DNA of 8,787 nt from Clostridiales bacterium (GCA_003457065.1 DMJQ01000191.1:32983-41769); one strand, 5' to 3'. Shown: positions 1 through 6,446, numbered from the stretch's first letter. Notes: generated by a model not told the origin, from the sequence alone. Program-made: numbers and translations.

Positions 1-436
1 AGCCCAGGCCGTTTTTAATATAGTACATCGGTCCGCCTACATAGCGGCCGTCATCAGTTTTTTCTCTGAACCTGACAGCCAGTACAACTTCTGAGAACTT
101 AGTTGTCATTCCAAGGACTGCCGCAATCCACATCCATAATACTGCTCCGGGACCACCGGAAGCGATTGCCGTAGCAACACCTGCAATGTTACCTGTTCCT
201 ACCGTAGCGGCAAGAGCCGTCGCAACAGCCTGGAATGCCGTTACTTCACCTTCTCCTTTGTTTTCCTTGGAGAACATTTTAAAAAGTGTGTTTTTAAGGA
301 TATAACCTAATTTTCTAAGTGAGAAGAATCCGGTTTTTACTGATAAAAATAGTCCTGTACCAACGAGTAAAATCAGCATTGGTGGTCCCCACACAATACC
401 GTTTAAAAAATCGTTGATTTTCATTATTGTTTCCAT
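1..436 (-). CDS. Sodium:alanine/glycine symporter (AGCS family), N-terminal part, cut by the window edge
   Basis: I read this partial gene by hand from the minus strand: an ATG at 434-436 opens a frame of 145 codons that runs off the left edge. The product is an inner-membrane transporter expected to couple Na+ (or H+) entry to uptake of alanine or glycine. The first hydrophobic segment is at about residues 13-33. It is followed by the family's conserved region, with GTGNIAGVATAIASGGPG and then LWMWIAAVLGMTTKFSE, and near the edge GGPMYYI. A GGGAGG ribosome binding site lies 7-8 bases before the ATG, which fixes the start. Family members are about 450-480 residues, so roughly a third is present. 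The gene is transcribed away from the peroxidase gene and has its own candidate promoter. Family assignment is firm; the exact substrate is not visible. Confidence 0.93.
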   Translation of the reverse strand, partial: METIMKINDFLNGIVWGPPMLILLVGTGLFLSVKTGFFSLRKLGYILKNTLFKMFSKENKGEGEVTAFQAVATALAATVGTGNIAGVATAIASGGPGAVLWMWIAAVLGMTTKFSEVVLAVRFREKTDDGRYVGGPMYYIKNGLG

Positions 437-513
437 TTTACTGCCTCCCTGTAATGTAATGTTAATAAATAAAAAGCGTTATATTATTTAAAATACAATA
501 CAACGTTTTCTTT

Positions 514-542
514 AGTGTAGCACAAAAAGTTCATAAGGACAA
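514..542 (-). promoter_or_regulatory. Candidate sigma-A promoter of the AGCS symporter gene
   Basis: On the minus strand TTGTCC (537-542) and TACACT (514-519) are separated by exactly 17 bp, each matching 4 of 6 consensus bases. Transcription would start near 507, giving a leader of about 70 nt before the symporter ATG. The spacer contains one copy of the AAAAAGTTCATAA repeat, so a repressor bound there would block polymerase. The match is moderate and unproven. Confidence 0.45.
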
Positions 543-612
543 TTGCCTAAAATGAAAAAAAGTTCATAAATGTGAAATTTATTGACCATTAATAAAATGT
601 ACGTTTTCATAA
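524..612. repeat. Three phased TTCATAA repeats upstream of the symporter gene
   Basis: The 13-mer AAAAAGTTCATAA occurs at 524-536 and again at 557-569. A third TTCATAA lies at 606-612, and the longer TTCATAAGG is shared by 530-538 and 606-614. The TTCATAA units start 33 and 43 bp apart, close to three and four helical turns, so all three lie on one face of the DNA. The first copy sits inside the candidate symporter promoter. This looks like a set of operator half-sites, but AT-rich DNA produces such matches by chance and I recognise no regulator. Confidence 0.4.
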
Positions 613-722
613 GGTTGTTTTTTTTAGTATTTCAAAAGCTGCAATTTTTGAGTTTTACAATTTGTTAATATGCAGTTAATTATCAAACAATTCAATACTT
701 TGAGGAATTCACCCAAAAATAG

Positions 723-906
723 CGGAATATCGGAAAACGTAAGCATAGGCAAAGTGAAGTTATTCTGACAGACTGGGAAAGTGTTAACAAAGAATTAGAA
801 TGTCGAATTTTGTAGTGAAATATATTTCGTACACGGTATGTCGGACCTGTTCAGCAAAGAAATTAAATTGCGGATCGTATTTTATGGTGAGTTTCTAATG
901 AAATAA
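723..906 (+). pseudogene. Possible decayed coding fragment of unknown identity
   Basis: In the 565-base gap between the symporter and peroxidase genes, two overlapping open stretches on the plus strand read like protein. Positions 723-815 give 30 codons including SEVILTDWESVNKELEC. Positions 799-906, in a different frame, give 35 codons including MSDLFSKEIKLRIVFYGEF from an ATG at 838. Neither has a recognisable ribosome binding site. The stretch is visibly less AT-rich than the DNA on both sides. A single frameshift would join them into about 60 codons, as expected of a gene remnant. I do not recognise the family, and chance open frames of this length are possible. Nothing else convincing was seen in 615-990 apart from short AT-rich palindromes such as ATAATTAATTAT at 970-981. 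Confidence 0.2.
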
Positions 907-1001
907 ATAAAATTTAAGAAAAAATAAAATTATATGCTTAAAAATATAAATTGCGGGTATAAACTATACATAATTAATTATTTAAACTTTAGGAGGGTTA
1001 C

Positions 1002-1586
1002 ATGAAAATATATGATTTTACAATGAAAGATGCAGAAGATAAGGACGTATCTTTATCAGAATATAAAGGAAAAGTTTTATTGGTTGTCAACGGTGCTACT
1101 GGATGCGGATTCACTCCTCAGTATGACGGACTTGAAAAGTTATATGAAAAATATCAGCCGGAAGGATTTGAAATATTAGATTTCCCAAGCAATCAGTTCC
1201 TTGGTCAGGCACCCGGAACAAATGAAGAAATTGTAGGGTTCTGCAGATTGAACTTCGGTGTTGATTTCAAGCAATTTTCTAAAATAGAAGTAAACGGCAA
1301 AAATGAAGAGCCTTTATATAAATACTTAAAGACTGCTGCAGAAGAATACAGAAATAAAGAGACTGCTGAATTTTACGAAAAAGTCAAAGAATTTACACCA
1401 GGCATATCCGAAAACGACATAAGATGGAACTTCACAAAATTCCTGATTGACAAAGAAGGAAATGTGGTGTCAAGATTTGCTCCAAACATTTCACCTGAAG
1501 AAATTGAACAGCATGTGGCAAAGCTTATAAACGATGAACAGATTGAGATTGTTTGCCATCCTGATTTTTCGGACGGCTGTATTTAA
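1002..1586 (+). CDS. Glutathione peroxidase family protein, probably thioredoxin-dependent peroxidase
   Basis: This 194-residue cytoplasmic enzyme is expected to reduce hydrogen peroxide and organic hydroperoxides. The catalytic tetrad of the family is complete: Cys35 in GATGCGFTPQY, Gln69 in NQFLGQ, and Trp142-Asn143 in RWNFTKFL. Cys35 is encoded by TGC, so this is not a selenoprotein. Cys81 in FCRLNFGV aligns with the resolving cysteine of yeast Gpx3-type enzymes, implying that thioredoxin rather than glutathione reduces it. Two features are unusual. The 116-135 segment before the Trp motif is longer than usual, and a C-terminal extension beyond about residue 178 carries CHPDFSDGC (Cys185 and Cys193). 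A GGAGGG ribosome binding site at about 992-997 supports the ATG. The gene stands alone, with divergent and convergent neighbours, and ends in a hairpin terminator. I found no convincing promoter or PerR box. Confidence 0.93.
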   Translation: MKIYDFTMKDAEDKDVSLSEYKGKVLLVVNGATGCGFTPQYDGLEKLYEKYQPEGFEILDFPSNQFLGQAPGTNEEIVGFCRLNFGVDFKQFSKIEVNGKNEEPLYKYLKTAAEEYRNKETAEFYEKVKEFTPGISENDIRWNFTKFLIDKEGNVVSRFAPNISPEEIEQHVAKLINDEQIEIVCHPDFSDGCI

Positions 1587-1592
1587 ATATAT

Positions 1593-1624
1593 AAAAGGCA
1601 GATGAAAAGATCATCTGCCTTTTT
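1593..1624. terminator. Bidirectional intrinsic terminator between the peroxidase gene and the ABC operon
   Basis: A perfect 13-bp stem, AAAAGGCAGATGA (1593-1605) with TCATCTGCCTTTT (1611-1623), encloses the 5-base loop AAAGA. The flanking A and T runs give a U-tract on transcripts from either side. It lies 6 bases after the peroxidase stop codon and 4 bases after the stop of the convergent ATPase gene, so it can end both transcripts. Confidence 0.9.
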
Positions 1625-1628
1625 ATGC

Positions 1629-2318
1629 TTATTTTTCACTTATCGTTACTTTTCCTTTCGACAGCGTAATGATTTTTTCTGCTATTTCATCTACAAATGA
1701 ATTATCGTGCGTCACTATTATTATTGCAATTCCCATTCCGGACAAGTCCCTGATTATTTTAGAAATCTGGTTTATTGTGCTTTCATCCAGCGCCGACGTA
1801 GGTTCATCAAAACAAAGTATGGAAGGATTCAGCATGCATGCTCTGGCTATGGCAACTCTCTGTTTCTGTCCGCCAGACAGCTGGTAAGGGTAATTGTGTT
1901 CCTTTCCCTCAAGCTGCAGCTGCTTTAATAATGCGGCAGCTCTTTCCTTTATTTTATCCTGCTGCATTTTTTTGAGAAATATAGGAGCCTCAAGCAGATT
2001 TTCCATGACAGTCATGTGAGGAAAAAGGTTAAAGTTTTGAAAAACTAATCCGATTTCCTGTCTGATGATTTGAAGCTCGTCTTTTGACGCATACTGGATC
2101 CGCCCGTCATTTTCCCTGCACAGATACATGTCATTAATTTTAACGGAACCTTTGTCGGGAGTTTCCAGATTATTTATACATCTCAGCAATGTGGTTTTAC
2201 CTTCGCCGGATTTCCCTCTTATGCACACAATCTCGCCTTTTTTTACAGAAAAAGAGATATTTTCGAATACGGCTGTGCTGCCGAAATTTTTGCTTAAATT
2301 TGTTACTTCTAATACCAT
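1629..2318 (-). CDS. Polar amino acid ABC transporter, ATP-binding protein
   Basis: This 229-residue ATPase of the GlnQ/HisP type powers amino acid import and sits on the inner face of the membrane against the permease. All ABC motifs are visible: Walker A GKSGEGKT (35-42), Q-loop Gln94 in VFQNFNLFPHMTV, signature LSGGQKQR (147-154), Walker B ILCFDEPTSALD (167-178) and switch His204 in VTHD. FQNFNLFPHMTV together with the overall length is typical of the polar amino acid subfamily. The ATG at 2316-2318 follows GGAG with 5 bases between, and only 8 bases separate it from the permease stop, so the two are translationally linked. It is the last gene of the T-box-controlled operon. The Walker A third variable residue is Glu (GEGKT) where Ser is more common in this subfamily. 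Confidence 0.95.
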   Translation of the reverse strand: MVLEVTNLSKNFGSTAVFENISFSVKKGEIVCIRGKSGEGKTTLLRCINNLETPDKGSVKINDMYLCRENDGRIQYASKDELQIIRQEIGLVFQNFNLFPHMTVMENLLEAPIFLKKMQQDKIKERAAALLKQLQLEGKEHNYPYQLSGGQKQRVAIARACMLNPSILCFDEPTSALDESTINQISKIIRDLSGMGIAIIIVTHDNSFVDEIAEKIITLSKGKVTISEK

Positions 2319-2326
2319 ATGAACTC

Positions 2327-2983
2327 CTATCTGTAATAATTGTACTTGCTTTCTATTTTATCCAGCACTTTTGTCAGTACTGCGGTAATAGCAAGGTAAA
2401 CAAATCCGATGTATATATACGGACTGAATGCTGAATATCTGTTTGATACCGATTTTGCTGCCTTTAATATGTCGCCGGCTCCCAATATATAAACCAGAGA
2501 AGTGTCTTTGACCAGCGTTATTACTTCATTGCCTATAGAAGGCAGTACGTTTTTGACCACCTGGGGCAGAATAACTCTCATAAATGTGCGTGTCCTGCTA
2601 AGCCCGAGAACCTGAGATGCCTCATACTGCCCCACATCTATGGAGTCGATTCCTCCCCTGAATATTTCGGCAAAGTATGCAGTGTAGTTCAGTATAAAAG
2701 CGGTGAATATTGCCTGGGTTCTGCTGAATGCGCAGCCGATGTAGGGAACGTAGTAAAACCCGAAAAATATGAACATAAGCTGCAGCAGAAGCGGTGTTCC
2801 TCTCATAATATAAATATAAATACCTGTTATGCCTGAAATTATTTTGTTTTTTGACATTCGAAGCTTTGCGACAGCAATCGATAAAGGAATAGAAGCAATG
2901 AGTGTTACCACAAATACTCCGAGTGTTGTTTTAAGCCCTTCCAGTGTCATTGGTACAAGCATTTCAAAAATTTTCGATTCCAT
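2327..2983 (-). CDS. Polar amino acid ABC transporter, permease
   Basis: This integral membrane subunit forms the translocation path for the substrate delivered by the binding lipoprotein. With the ATG at 2981-2983 it has 218 residues. Hydrophobic segments lie at about 18-38, 46-60, 64-80, 88-106, 150-170 and 188-207. RGTPLLLQL (61-69) is a hallmark of the HisM/GlnP permease family. The EAA loop that docks the ATPase is at 121-140 (EASQVLGLSRTRTFMRVILP). The start is not certain: a GTG at 2993-2995 would add four residues (MRNS) and is preceded by AGGA. I prefer the ATG because GAGG lies 6 bases upstream of it. The gene lies 28 bases after the binding-protein stop and 8 bases before the ATPase start. 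A single permease of this kind would act as a homodimer. Confidence 0.93.
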   Translation of the reverse strand: MESKIFEMLVPMTLEGLKTTLGVFVVTLIASIPLSIAVAKLRMSKNKIISGITGIYIYIMRGTPLLLQLMFIFFGFYYVPYIGCAFSRTQAIFTAFILNYTAYFAEIFRGGIDSIDVGQYEASQVLGLSRTRTFMRVILPQVVKNVLPSIGNEVITLVKDTSLVYILGAGDILKAAKSVSNRYSAFSPYIYIGFVYLAITAVLTKVLDKIESKYNYYR

Positions 2984-3011
2984 ACTGTTCCTCACATCTT
3001 CCTACATATTA

Positions 3012-3842
3012 TTAGTTTTCAGAAAACCACTTTGCATAAATTTCGTCGTAAGTGCCGTCGGTCTTCATTTCATCGAGAGCAGTATTAAGCTTTTTCAGCA
3101 ATTCGTCATCGGATTTTCTCACGCCTACAGCATATCCTTCATCGCCGAAATCTTCTTTCAGCACTTTATATTTTTCCTGACCGTTTTGTTTCATATAAAA
3201 TCTTGCCAGAACTTCATCTACTACCAGTGCGTCGGATCTTCCCGCTTCCACGTCCATGAATGCCTCGTTGTTGGTGGAGAATTCCGCCAGTTCATTTACT
3301 GATTCAACAAATTCAGGTTCAGCATTGATGGCATCCAGTGCACTTGATTCTGCCTGTACAGCAATATTTTTGCCTGCCAGGTCCGCTTTTGTTTCGACTT
3401 TTGAATCTGCCAGTACGACGATAATCTGGCTGTTGTTAAGATAAGTGTCGGAAAAAGCAACCTTTTCGAGCCTTTCATCAGTTATGGTGTAGCCGTTCCA
3501 GATGAAATCTATATTGCCGGCAGCTAATTCATTTTCTTTCATGGACCAGTCTATGGGCTGGAATTTAATAGTCACTCCCATTTTTTCGGCAGCTCCGTTT
3601 GCCAGATCAATATCAAACCCTACAAGTTCGCCTTTTTCATCTCTGAATCCCATGGGTGCAAATGTATCGTCAAGTCCCATCACATAATTTGTTTTTTCCT
3701 CTGCGGGAGCTTCGTCCTTTGCGTCAGACGGAACATCTGCTTTTCCTGATTCCTGTGTCGGCGCACCGTTTGAGCATCCCATAACCATTAATGCTATCAA
3801 TAGTATCATGGTAAATAATGTAATTGTTTTTAATTTTTTCAT
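3012..3842 (-). CDS. Amino acid ABC transporter substrate-binding lipoprotein
   Basis: This is a 276-residue extracellular lipoprotein that captures an amino acid for the permease. The N-terminus has a KK start, a hydrophobic core (about 7-21) and a lipobox VMGC with the lipidated Cys23. A Ser/Ala/Glu/Asp-rich linker (24-50) leads to the type 3 solute-binding fold. DTFAPMGFRDEKGELVGFDI (59-78) is the family signature. Trp115 in FIWNGYTITDER and Arg124 are likely ligand contacts, since an Arg here normally holds the amino acid carboxylate, and Asp209 in VVDEVL would hold the amino group. AGGAG precedes the ATG. It is the first gene of the operon and lies directly behind a T-box terminator, so its expression should rise when the cognate tRNA is uncharged. 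The residues alone do not tell me which amino acid is carried. Confidence 0.94.
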   Translation of the reverse strand: MKKLKTITLFTMILLIALMVMGCSNGAPTQESGKADVPSDAKDEAPAEEKTNYVMGLDDTFAPMGFRDEKGELVGFDIDLANGAAEKMGVTIKFQPIDWSMKENELAAGNIDFIWNGYTITDERLEKVAFSDTYLNNSQIIVVLADSKVETKADLAGKNIAVQAESSALDAINAEPEFVESVNELAEFSTNNEAFMDVEAGRSDALVVDEVLARFYMKQNGQEKYKVLKEDFGDEGYAVGVRKSDDELLKKLNTALDEMKTDGTYDEIYAKWFSEN

Positions 3843-3869
3843 TTTGTTCTCCTTTTTTTATTAAAATAT

Positions 3870-3909
3870 AAAAAAACTCCCGTCTTCTGGATCAGCCAGA
3901 GGACGAGAG
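3870..3909 (-). terminator. Regulatory terminator of the T-box leader
   Basis: Read on the minus strand, CTCTCGTCCTCTGG (3909-3896) pairs with CCAGAAGACGGGAG (3890-3877) around a 5-base loop, with one internal mismatch and one U-G pair, followed by seven U residues (3876-3870). The 5' arm contains CGUCCUC, which is also needed by the antiterminator, so the two folds exclude each other. It ends 28 bases before the binding-protein ATG. Confidence 0.92.
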
Positions 3910-4157
3910 TATTAATCACGTGGTTCCACCTCATTTTATTGATGCCTCACGACATCAAACTCATAAAGTACTAACATACTTTTGCACTGTAACGGGTGCG
4001 AGATTCCGAATTAGACTACTTCCGAAACGGGTTCATCAATTAGCTCAAAGATGTGTTCAATATAGTTTTTTATGCATTCCCACCTGCCATGCACTCTCTG
4101 TAAAAAATAACTGATATTTACTTTTTCTTATCATTGCTTGTCTGTATGATTTACTTT
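3870..4157 (-). ncRNA. T-box riboswitch leader of the amino acid ABC operon
   Basis: The leader senses uncharged tRNA and lets transcription pass into the ABC operon. The T-box is at 3932-3919 (minus strand GAGGUGGAACCACG). GAGG pairs with CCUC (3902-3899) and ACG with CGU (3905-3903), leaving the 7-base bulge UGGAACC. Stem I is clear: an S-turn AGUA (4122-4119) faces GAA (4058-4056), with AAUAU/AUAUU and AGUU/AACU helices above it, an AGAGAG bulge region, and an apical UGCAU/AUGCA hairpin with GGCAGGUGGGA in the loop. Stem II is GAU-GAA-CCCGUUUCGG-AAGUA-GUC. The specifier follows GAA: CAC (4055-4053, His) followed by the usual A, or ACA (4054-4052, Thr) if one spacer base is present as in glyQS. 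The bulge UGGA should pair with UCCA, meaning discriminator U. To my knowledge that fits Gram-positive tRNAThr better than tRNAHis. Confidence 0.93.
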
Positions 4158-4162
4158 TACAT

Positions 4163-4191
4163 AAGATATCACATATTGTTTGTGTTGTAAA
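4163..4191 (-). promoter_or_regulatory. Promoter of the T-box leader and ABC operon
   Basis: On the minus strand TTTACA (4186-4191, 5 of 6 consensus) and TATCTT (4163-4168, 4 of 6) are 17 bp apart. Transcription should start at about 4156, just before Stem I of the T-box, which is the expected distance. It begins about 20 bases after the acetyltransferase stop codon, so the operon need not depend on read-through from that gene. Confidence 0.7.
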
Positions 4192-4192
4192 G

Positions 4193-4210
4193 AGTTTTTT
4201 TGAAAAAACT
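4193..4210. repeat. AT-rich inverted repeat between the acetyltransferase gene and the T-box promoter
   Basis: AGTTTTTT (4193-4200) and AAAAAACT (4203-4210) form a palindrome with a 2-base centre. It lies immediately after the acetyltransferase stop codon and next to the -35 box of the following operon. It may act as a weak terminator for the upstream gene, but the stem has only one G-C pair and too short a loop, so read-through into the T-box leader is likely. Confidence 0.4.
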
Positions 4211-4211
4211 T

Positions 4212-4484
4212 TTATTTATATACATCCTTGTATTCCGGATGTTTTTCAAACCAGTCAATGGCATAGGAGCATGTGGCAACGGCTTTCTTATTGGTTTTCT
4301 TTAAATCCTTAGCCAGAGCCGTGAGAAGTTTATCTGCCATTCCCTGCCCTCTCAGAGTTTTGTCCACATATGTATGATTTACATTTACCTTGTTTTCGGA
4401 AACCTTCGGAAAAGTAACTTCCGCAACGCATTTTCCGTCTTTATCTTCCAGATATATTCTGTCACTTTCGTGTTTGAAGTCCAT
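4212..4484 (-). CDS. Small GNAT-like N-acetyltransferase (NATD1/YjdJ type)
   Basis: This 90-residue protein matches the short one-domain acetyltransferases (Acetyltransf_CG group, as in human NATD1 and bacterial YjdJ). The acetyl-CoA-binding signature R/Q-x-x-G-x-G/A is RGQGMA (45-50), inside NHTYVDKTLRGQGMADKLL. The C-terminal block CSYAIDWFEKHPEY (72-85) carries the HPEY typical of this group. The N-terminal beta strands (about 9-26) are the substrate side of the half-size GNAT fold. The acceptor substrate of this family is not known. The ATG is fixed by GGAGGG (4489-4494) 4 bases upstream. The gene has its own promoter with a perfect TTGACA box. It is not obviously linked in function to the ABC operon downstream. 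Confidence 0.88.
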   Translation of the reverse strand: MDFKHESDRIYLEDKDGKCVAEVTFPKVSENKVNVNHTYVDKTLRGQGMADKLLTALAKDLKKTNKKAVATCSYAIDWFEKHPEYKDVYK

Positions 4485-4533
4485 ATTGCCCTCCGATTCA
4501 TATTTGCTGTCTTTATTAATGCAGCATAGTTAA

Positions 4534-4562
4534 ACAATACATTAGTTATGTTATGCTGTCAA
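4534..4562 (-). promoter_or_regulatory. Promoter of the small acetyltransferase gene
   Basis: On the minus strand a perfect TTGACA (4557-4562) is followed after 17 bp by TATTGT (4534-4539), and transcription should begin near 4527. A 7-bp inverted repeat, CAGCATA (4522-4528) with TATGCTG (4552-4558), brackets the -10 box and start site, a position where a repressor could act. Confidence 0.65.
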
Positions 4563-4646
4563 TAAAACTTATTAAATTTTTGTTGCATGCTCAGGAGTTA
4601 AATTGTCGGTCTTTAGATAAGGCGTAAATAAAAAATATTTTTTATT

Positions 4647-4660
4647 GTAACAAATGTTAC
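4647..4660. promoter_or_regulatory. CRP/FNR-family (HcpR-like) operator upstream of hcp
   Basis: GTAAC-AAAT-GTTAC is a perfect inverted repeat of two 5-base arms around 4 bases, preceded by TT. CRP/FNR-family regulators bind such sites, and the HcpR subgroup that controls hcp genes in anaerobes is described with TGTAA/TTACA-like sites. Its centre (4653.5) is about 41.5 bp before the predicted start at about 4695, the class II activator position. No regulator gene lies in this window, so HcpR is inferred from motif and target. Confidence 0.65.
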
Positions 4661-4680
4661 GGAAAATAAGAAATGATTGC

Positions 4681-4688
4681 TATATTAT
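4681..4688 (+). promoter_or_regulatory. -10 region of the hcp promoter, apparently activator-dependent
   Basis: TATATT (4681-4686) overlaps TATTAT (4683-4688), either of which can serve as a -10 box. No good TTGACA-like -35 box is found 16-18 bp upstream: 4658-4663 reads TACGGA. That absence, with the palindrome taking the -35 position, suggests that transcription needs an activator. The 5' leader would be about 42 nt. The remaining DNA from 4563 to 4640 shows nothing I can interpret. Confidence 0.55.
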
Positions 4689-4736
4689 TTAAGCATCGAA
4701 GTTAAATTAAAAAATAAAAAATCGGAGGAAGATTAA

Positions 4737-6374
4737 ATGGAAAATGCAATGTTTTGTTATCAATGTCAGGAAACAGCAGGCTGCACCGGATGCACAAGAG
4801 CCGGTGTATGCGGGAAATCACCTGAGACGGCAAGAATGCAGGACCTACTGGTATATATATCTAAAGGATTATCTGAGATTACAACAAGGCTGAGAAGTGA
4901 GGGAAAAGAAATTTCTGCTGATGTGGATCACTTAATCACTTTAAACCTGTTTACGACCATCACTAATGCAAATTTTGACATAAGTGTATTTTATGACAGG
5001 GTAAGGATGAGCTTAAAGGTAAAAAACGATTTGTTAAACAAGCTTGAAAACAAAGAAAGAATGAGTGAGGCTGCTTTATGGACTGCCGATGCAGATGCGG
5101 AATTTGAGGAAAAAGCAAAAACCGTTGGAGTATTGGCAACCAAGGATGAAGATGTAAGAAGCCTTAGAGAACTTATAACTTACGGATTAAAAGGAATGGC
5201 TGCTTACATGAAGCATGCAAATGCGCTGGGTTTTGACGACAAAGAAGTGAATGCATTTATGCAGAGCACTTTGGCGAAGCTTACGGATGATACGCTGGCA
5301 GTCAATGATCTGATTGCTTTGACACTTGAAACAGGAAAATTCGGAGTGAGCGGTATGGCACTTCTTGATAAAGCCAATACCACAACATACGGAAATCCGG
5401 AAATCACAAAAGTCAATATAGGCGTCGGCAAGAACCCGGGCATATTAATTTCCGGCCACGACCTGAGCGACTTGGAACAGCTGCTTAAGCAGACAGAAGG
5501 CACAGGAGTGGATGTGTACACTCATTCTGAAATGCTTCCTGCACATTATTATCCGCATTTAAAGAAATACAAACACCTTGTAGGAAACTACGGAAATGCA
5601 TGGTGGAAACAAAAAGAAGAATTTGAAACGTTCAACGGACCCATATTGATGACCACAAACTGCATTGTTCCGCCGAAGGACAGCTACAAGAACAGGCTGT
5701 TCACAACCGGAGCGGCAGGATATCCGGGATGCAGGCATATTGAGGGAACATTGGGAGAAGAAAAAGACTTTTCAGAAATCATTGAACTTGCAAAAAAATG
5801 TCCCGCACCGACTGAAATCGAAACGGGAGAAATCGTGGGGGGATTCGCACATAAGCAGGTGTTTGCACTGGCTGACAAGATTGTCGATGCTGTTAAATCA
5901 GGTGCCGTCAAAAAATTCTTTGTAATGGCAGGCTGCGACGGAAGAGCAAAATCAAGGAATTATTACACCGAATTTGCAAATGCGCTGCCGAAAGATACGA
6001 TAATTTTAACTGCGGGCTGTGCAAAATATAAATACAACAAATTAGATCTTGGAGATATCGGCGGAATTCCGAGAGTACTTGATGCAGGTCAGTGCAACGA
6101 CTCGTATTCATTGGCACTGATAGCGCTGAAATTAAAGGAAGTATTTGAACTTGAAGATATAAACGAACTGCCTCTGGCATTCAATATTGCATGGTATGAA
6201 CAAAAGGCCGTAATAGTGTTGCTTTCTCTACTGTATTTGGGAGTTAAAAACATACACTTAGGACCTACACTGCCTGCATTCTTATCGCCAAATGTTGCTA
6301 AGGTATTGGTTGAAAACTTTGGTATAGCCGGAATCGAAACAGTTGAGGACGACTTGAAAATATTCTTGGGTTAA
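4737..6374 (+). CDS. hcp: Hybrid cluster protein (hydroxylamine/NO reductase), class I
   Basis: This 545-residue cytoplasmic iron-sulfur protein is known in the family as a hydroxylamine reductase in vitro and an NO reductase and protein S-nitrosylating enzyme in E. coli. The N-terminal [4Fe-4S] ligands are Cys7, Cys10, Cys19 and Cys25. Their C-x2-C-x8-C-x5-C spacing defines class I, typical of strict anaerobes. All hybrid-cluster ligands can be placed: His241 (SGHD), Glu265 (HSEMLPAH), Cys309 (TNCIVPP), Cys400 (AGCDGR, the persulfide position), Cys428 ([10 protein letters not shown]), Cys453 (GQCNDSYS), and Glu488 and Lys490 (WYEQKAV). An extra Cys16 sits inside the N-terminal motif. GGAGGAA at 4724-4730 supports the start. 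No hcr reductase gene is adjacent, as is usual for class I, so the electron donor is not seen. The gene leads the stress cluster behind an HcpR-like operator. Confidence 0.98.
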   Translation: MENAMFCYQCQETAGCTGCTRAGVCGKSPETARMQDLLVYISKGLSEITTRLRSEGKEISADVDHLITLNLFTTITNANFDISVFYDRVRMSLKVKNDLLNKLENKERMSEAALWTADADAEFEEKAKTVGVLATKDEDVRSLRELITYGLKGMAAYMKHANALGFDDKEVNAFMQSTLAKLTDDTLAVNDLIALTLETGKFGVSGMALLDKANTTTYGNPEITKVNIGVGKNPGILISGHDLSDLEQLLKQTEGTGVDVYTHSEMLPAHYYPHLKKYKHLVGNYGNAWWKQKEEFETFNGPILMTTNCIVPPKDSYKNRLFTTGAAGYPGCRHIEGTLGEEKDFSEIIELAKKCPAPTEIETGEIVGGFAHKQVFALADKIVDAVKSGAVKKFFVMAGCDGRAKSRNYYTEFANALPKDTIILTAGCAKYKYNKLDLGDIGGIPRVLDAGQCNDSYSLALIALKLKEVFELEDINELPLAFNIAWYEQKAVIVLLSLLYLGVKNIHLGPTLPAFLSPNVAKVLVENFGIAGIETVEDDLKIFLG

Positions 6375-6396
6375 TTCGGTAACAATAGTAAAATAA

Positions 6397-6429
6397 CGCA
6401 TGGCAATTGTGTACGATTGTCCTATGGCG
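6397..6429 (+). other. Intercistronic stem-loop between hcp and the DUF1858 gene
   Basis: All eleven bases of CGCATGGCAAT (6397-6407) can pair with ATTGTCCTATGGCG (6416-6429) if three single bases bulge from the 3' arm, with an 8-base loop. There is no U-tract, so it is unlikely to be an intrinsic terminator. It ends shortly before the AGGAG of the next gene and may mark an mRNA processing or stability point. Confidence 0.4.
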
Positions 6430-6446
6430 TCAACGAAAGGAGAACT

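Noticed and set aside
970..981. ATAATTAATTAT as a PerR box for the peroxidase gene
   Set aside because: It lacks the 7-1-7 spacing of TTATAATnATTATAA and such AT palindromes are common in this intergenic DNA.
1104..1108. Selenocysteine version of the peroxidase
   Set aside because: The catalytic codon is TGC, not TGA, so this is the cysteine form.
2829..3302. A 157-codon open frame on the plus strand across the permease/binding-protein junction
   Set aside because: It lies opposite two clear ABC transporter genes, has no ribosome binding site and no family features; it is an antisense shadow.
5204..5521. A 105-codon open frame on the minus strand inside hcp
   Set aside because: It is antisense to strongly conserved hcp codons and has no start signal or domain.
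6417..6446. Upstream TTG start for the DUF1858 protein
   Set aside because: The added ten residues do not fit the family, overlap a stem-loop and have no ribosome binding site, whereas AGGAG precedes the ATG at 6447.
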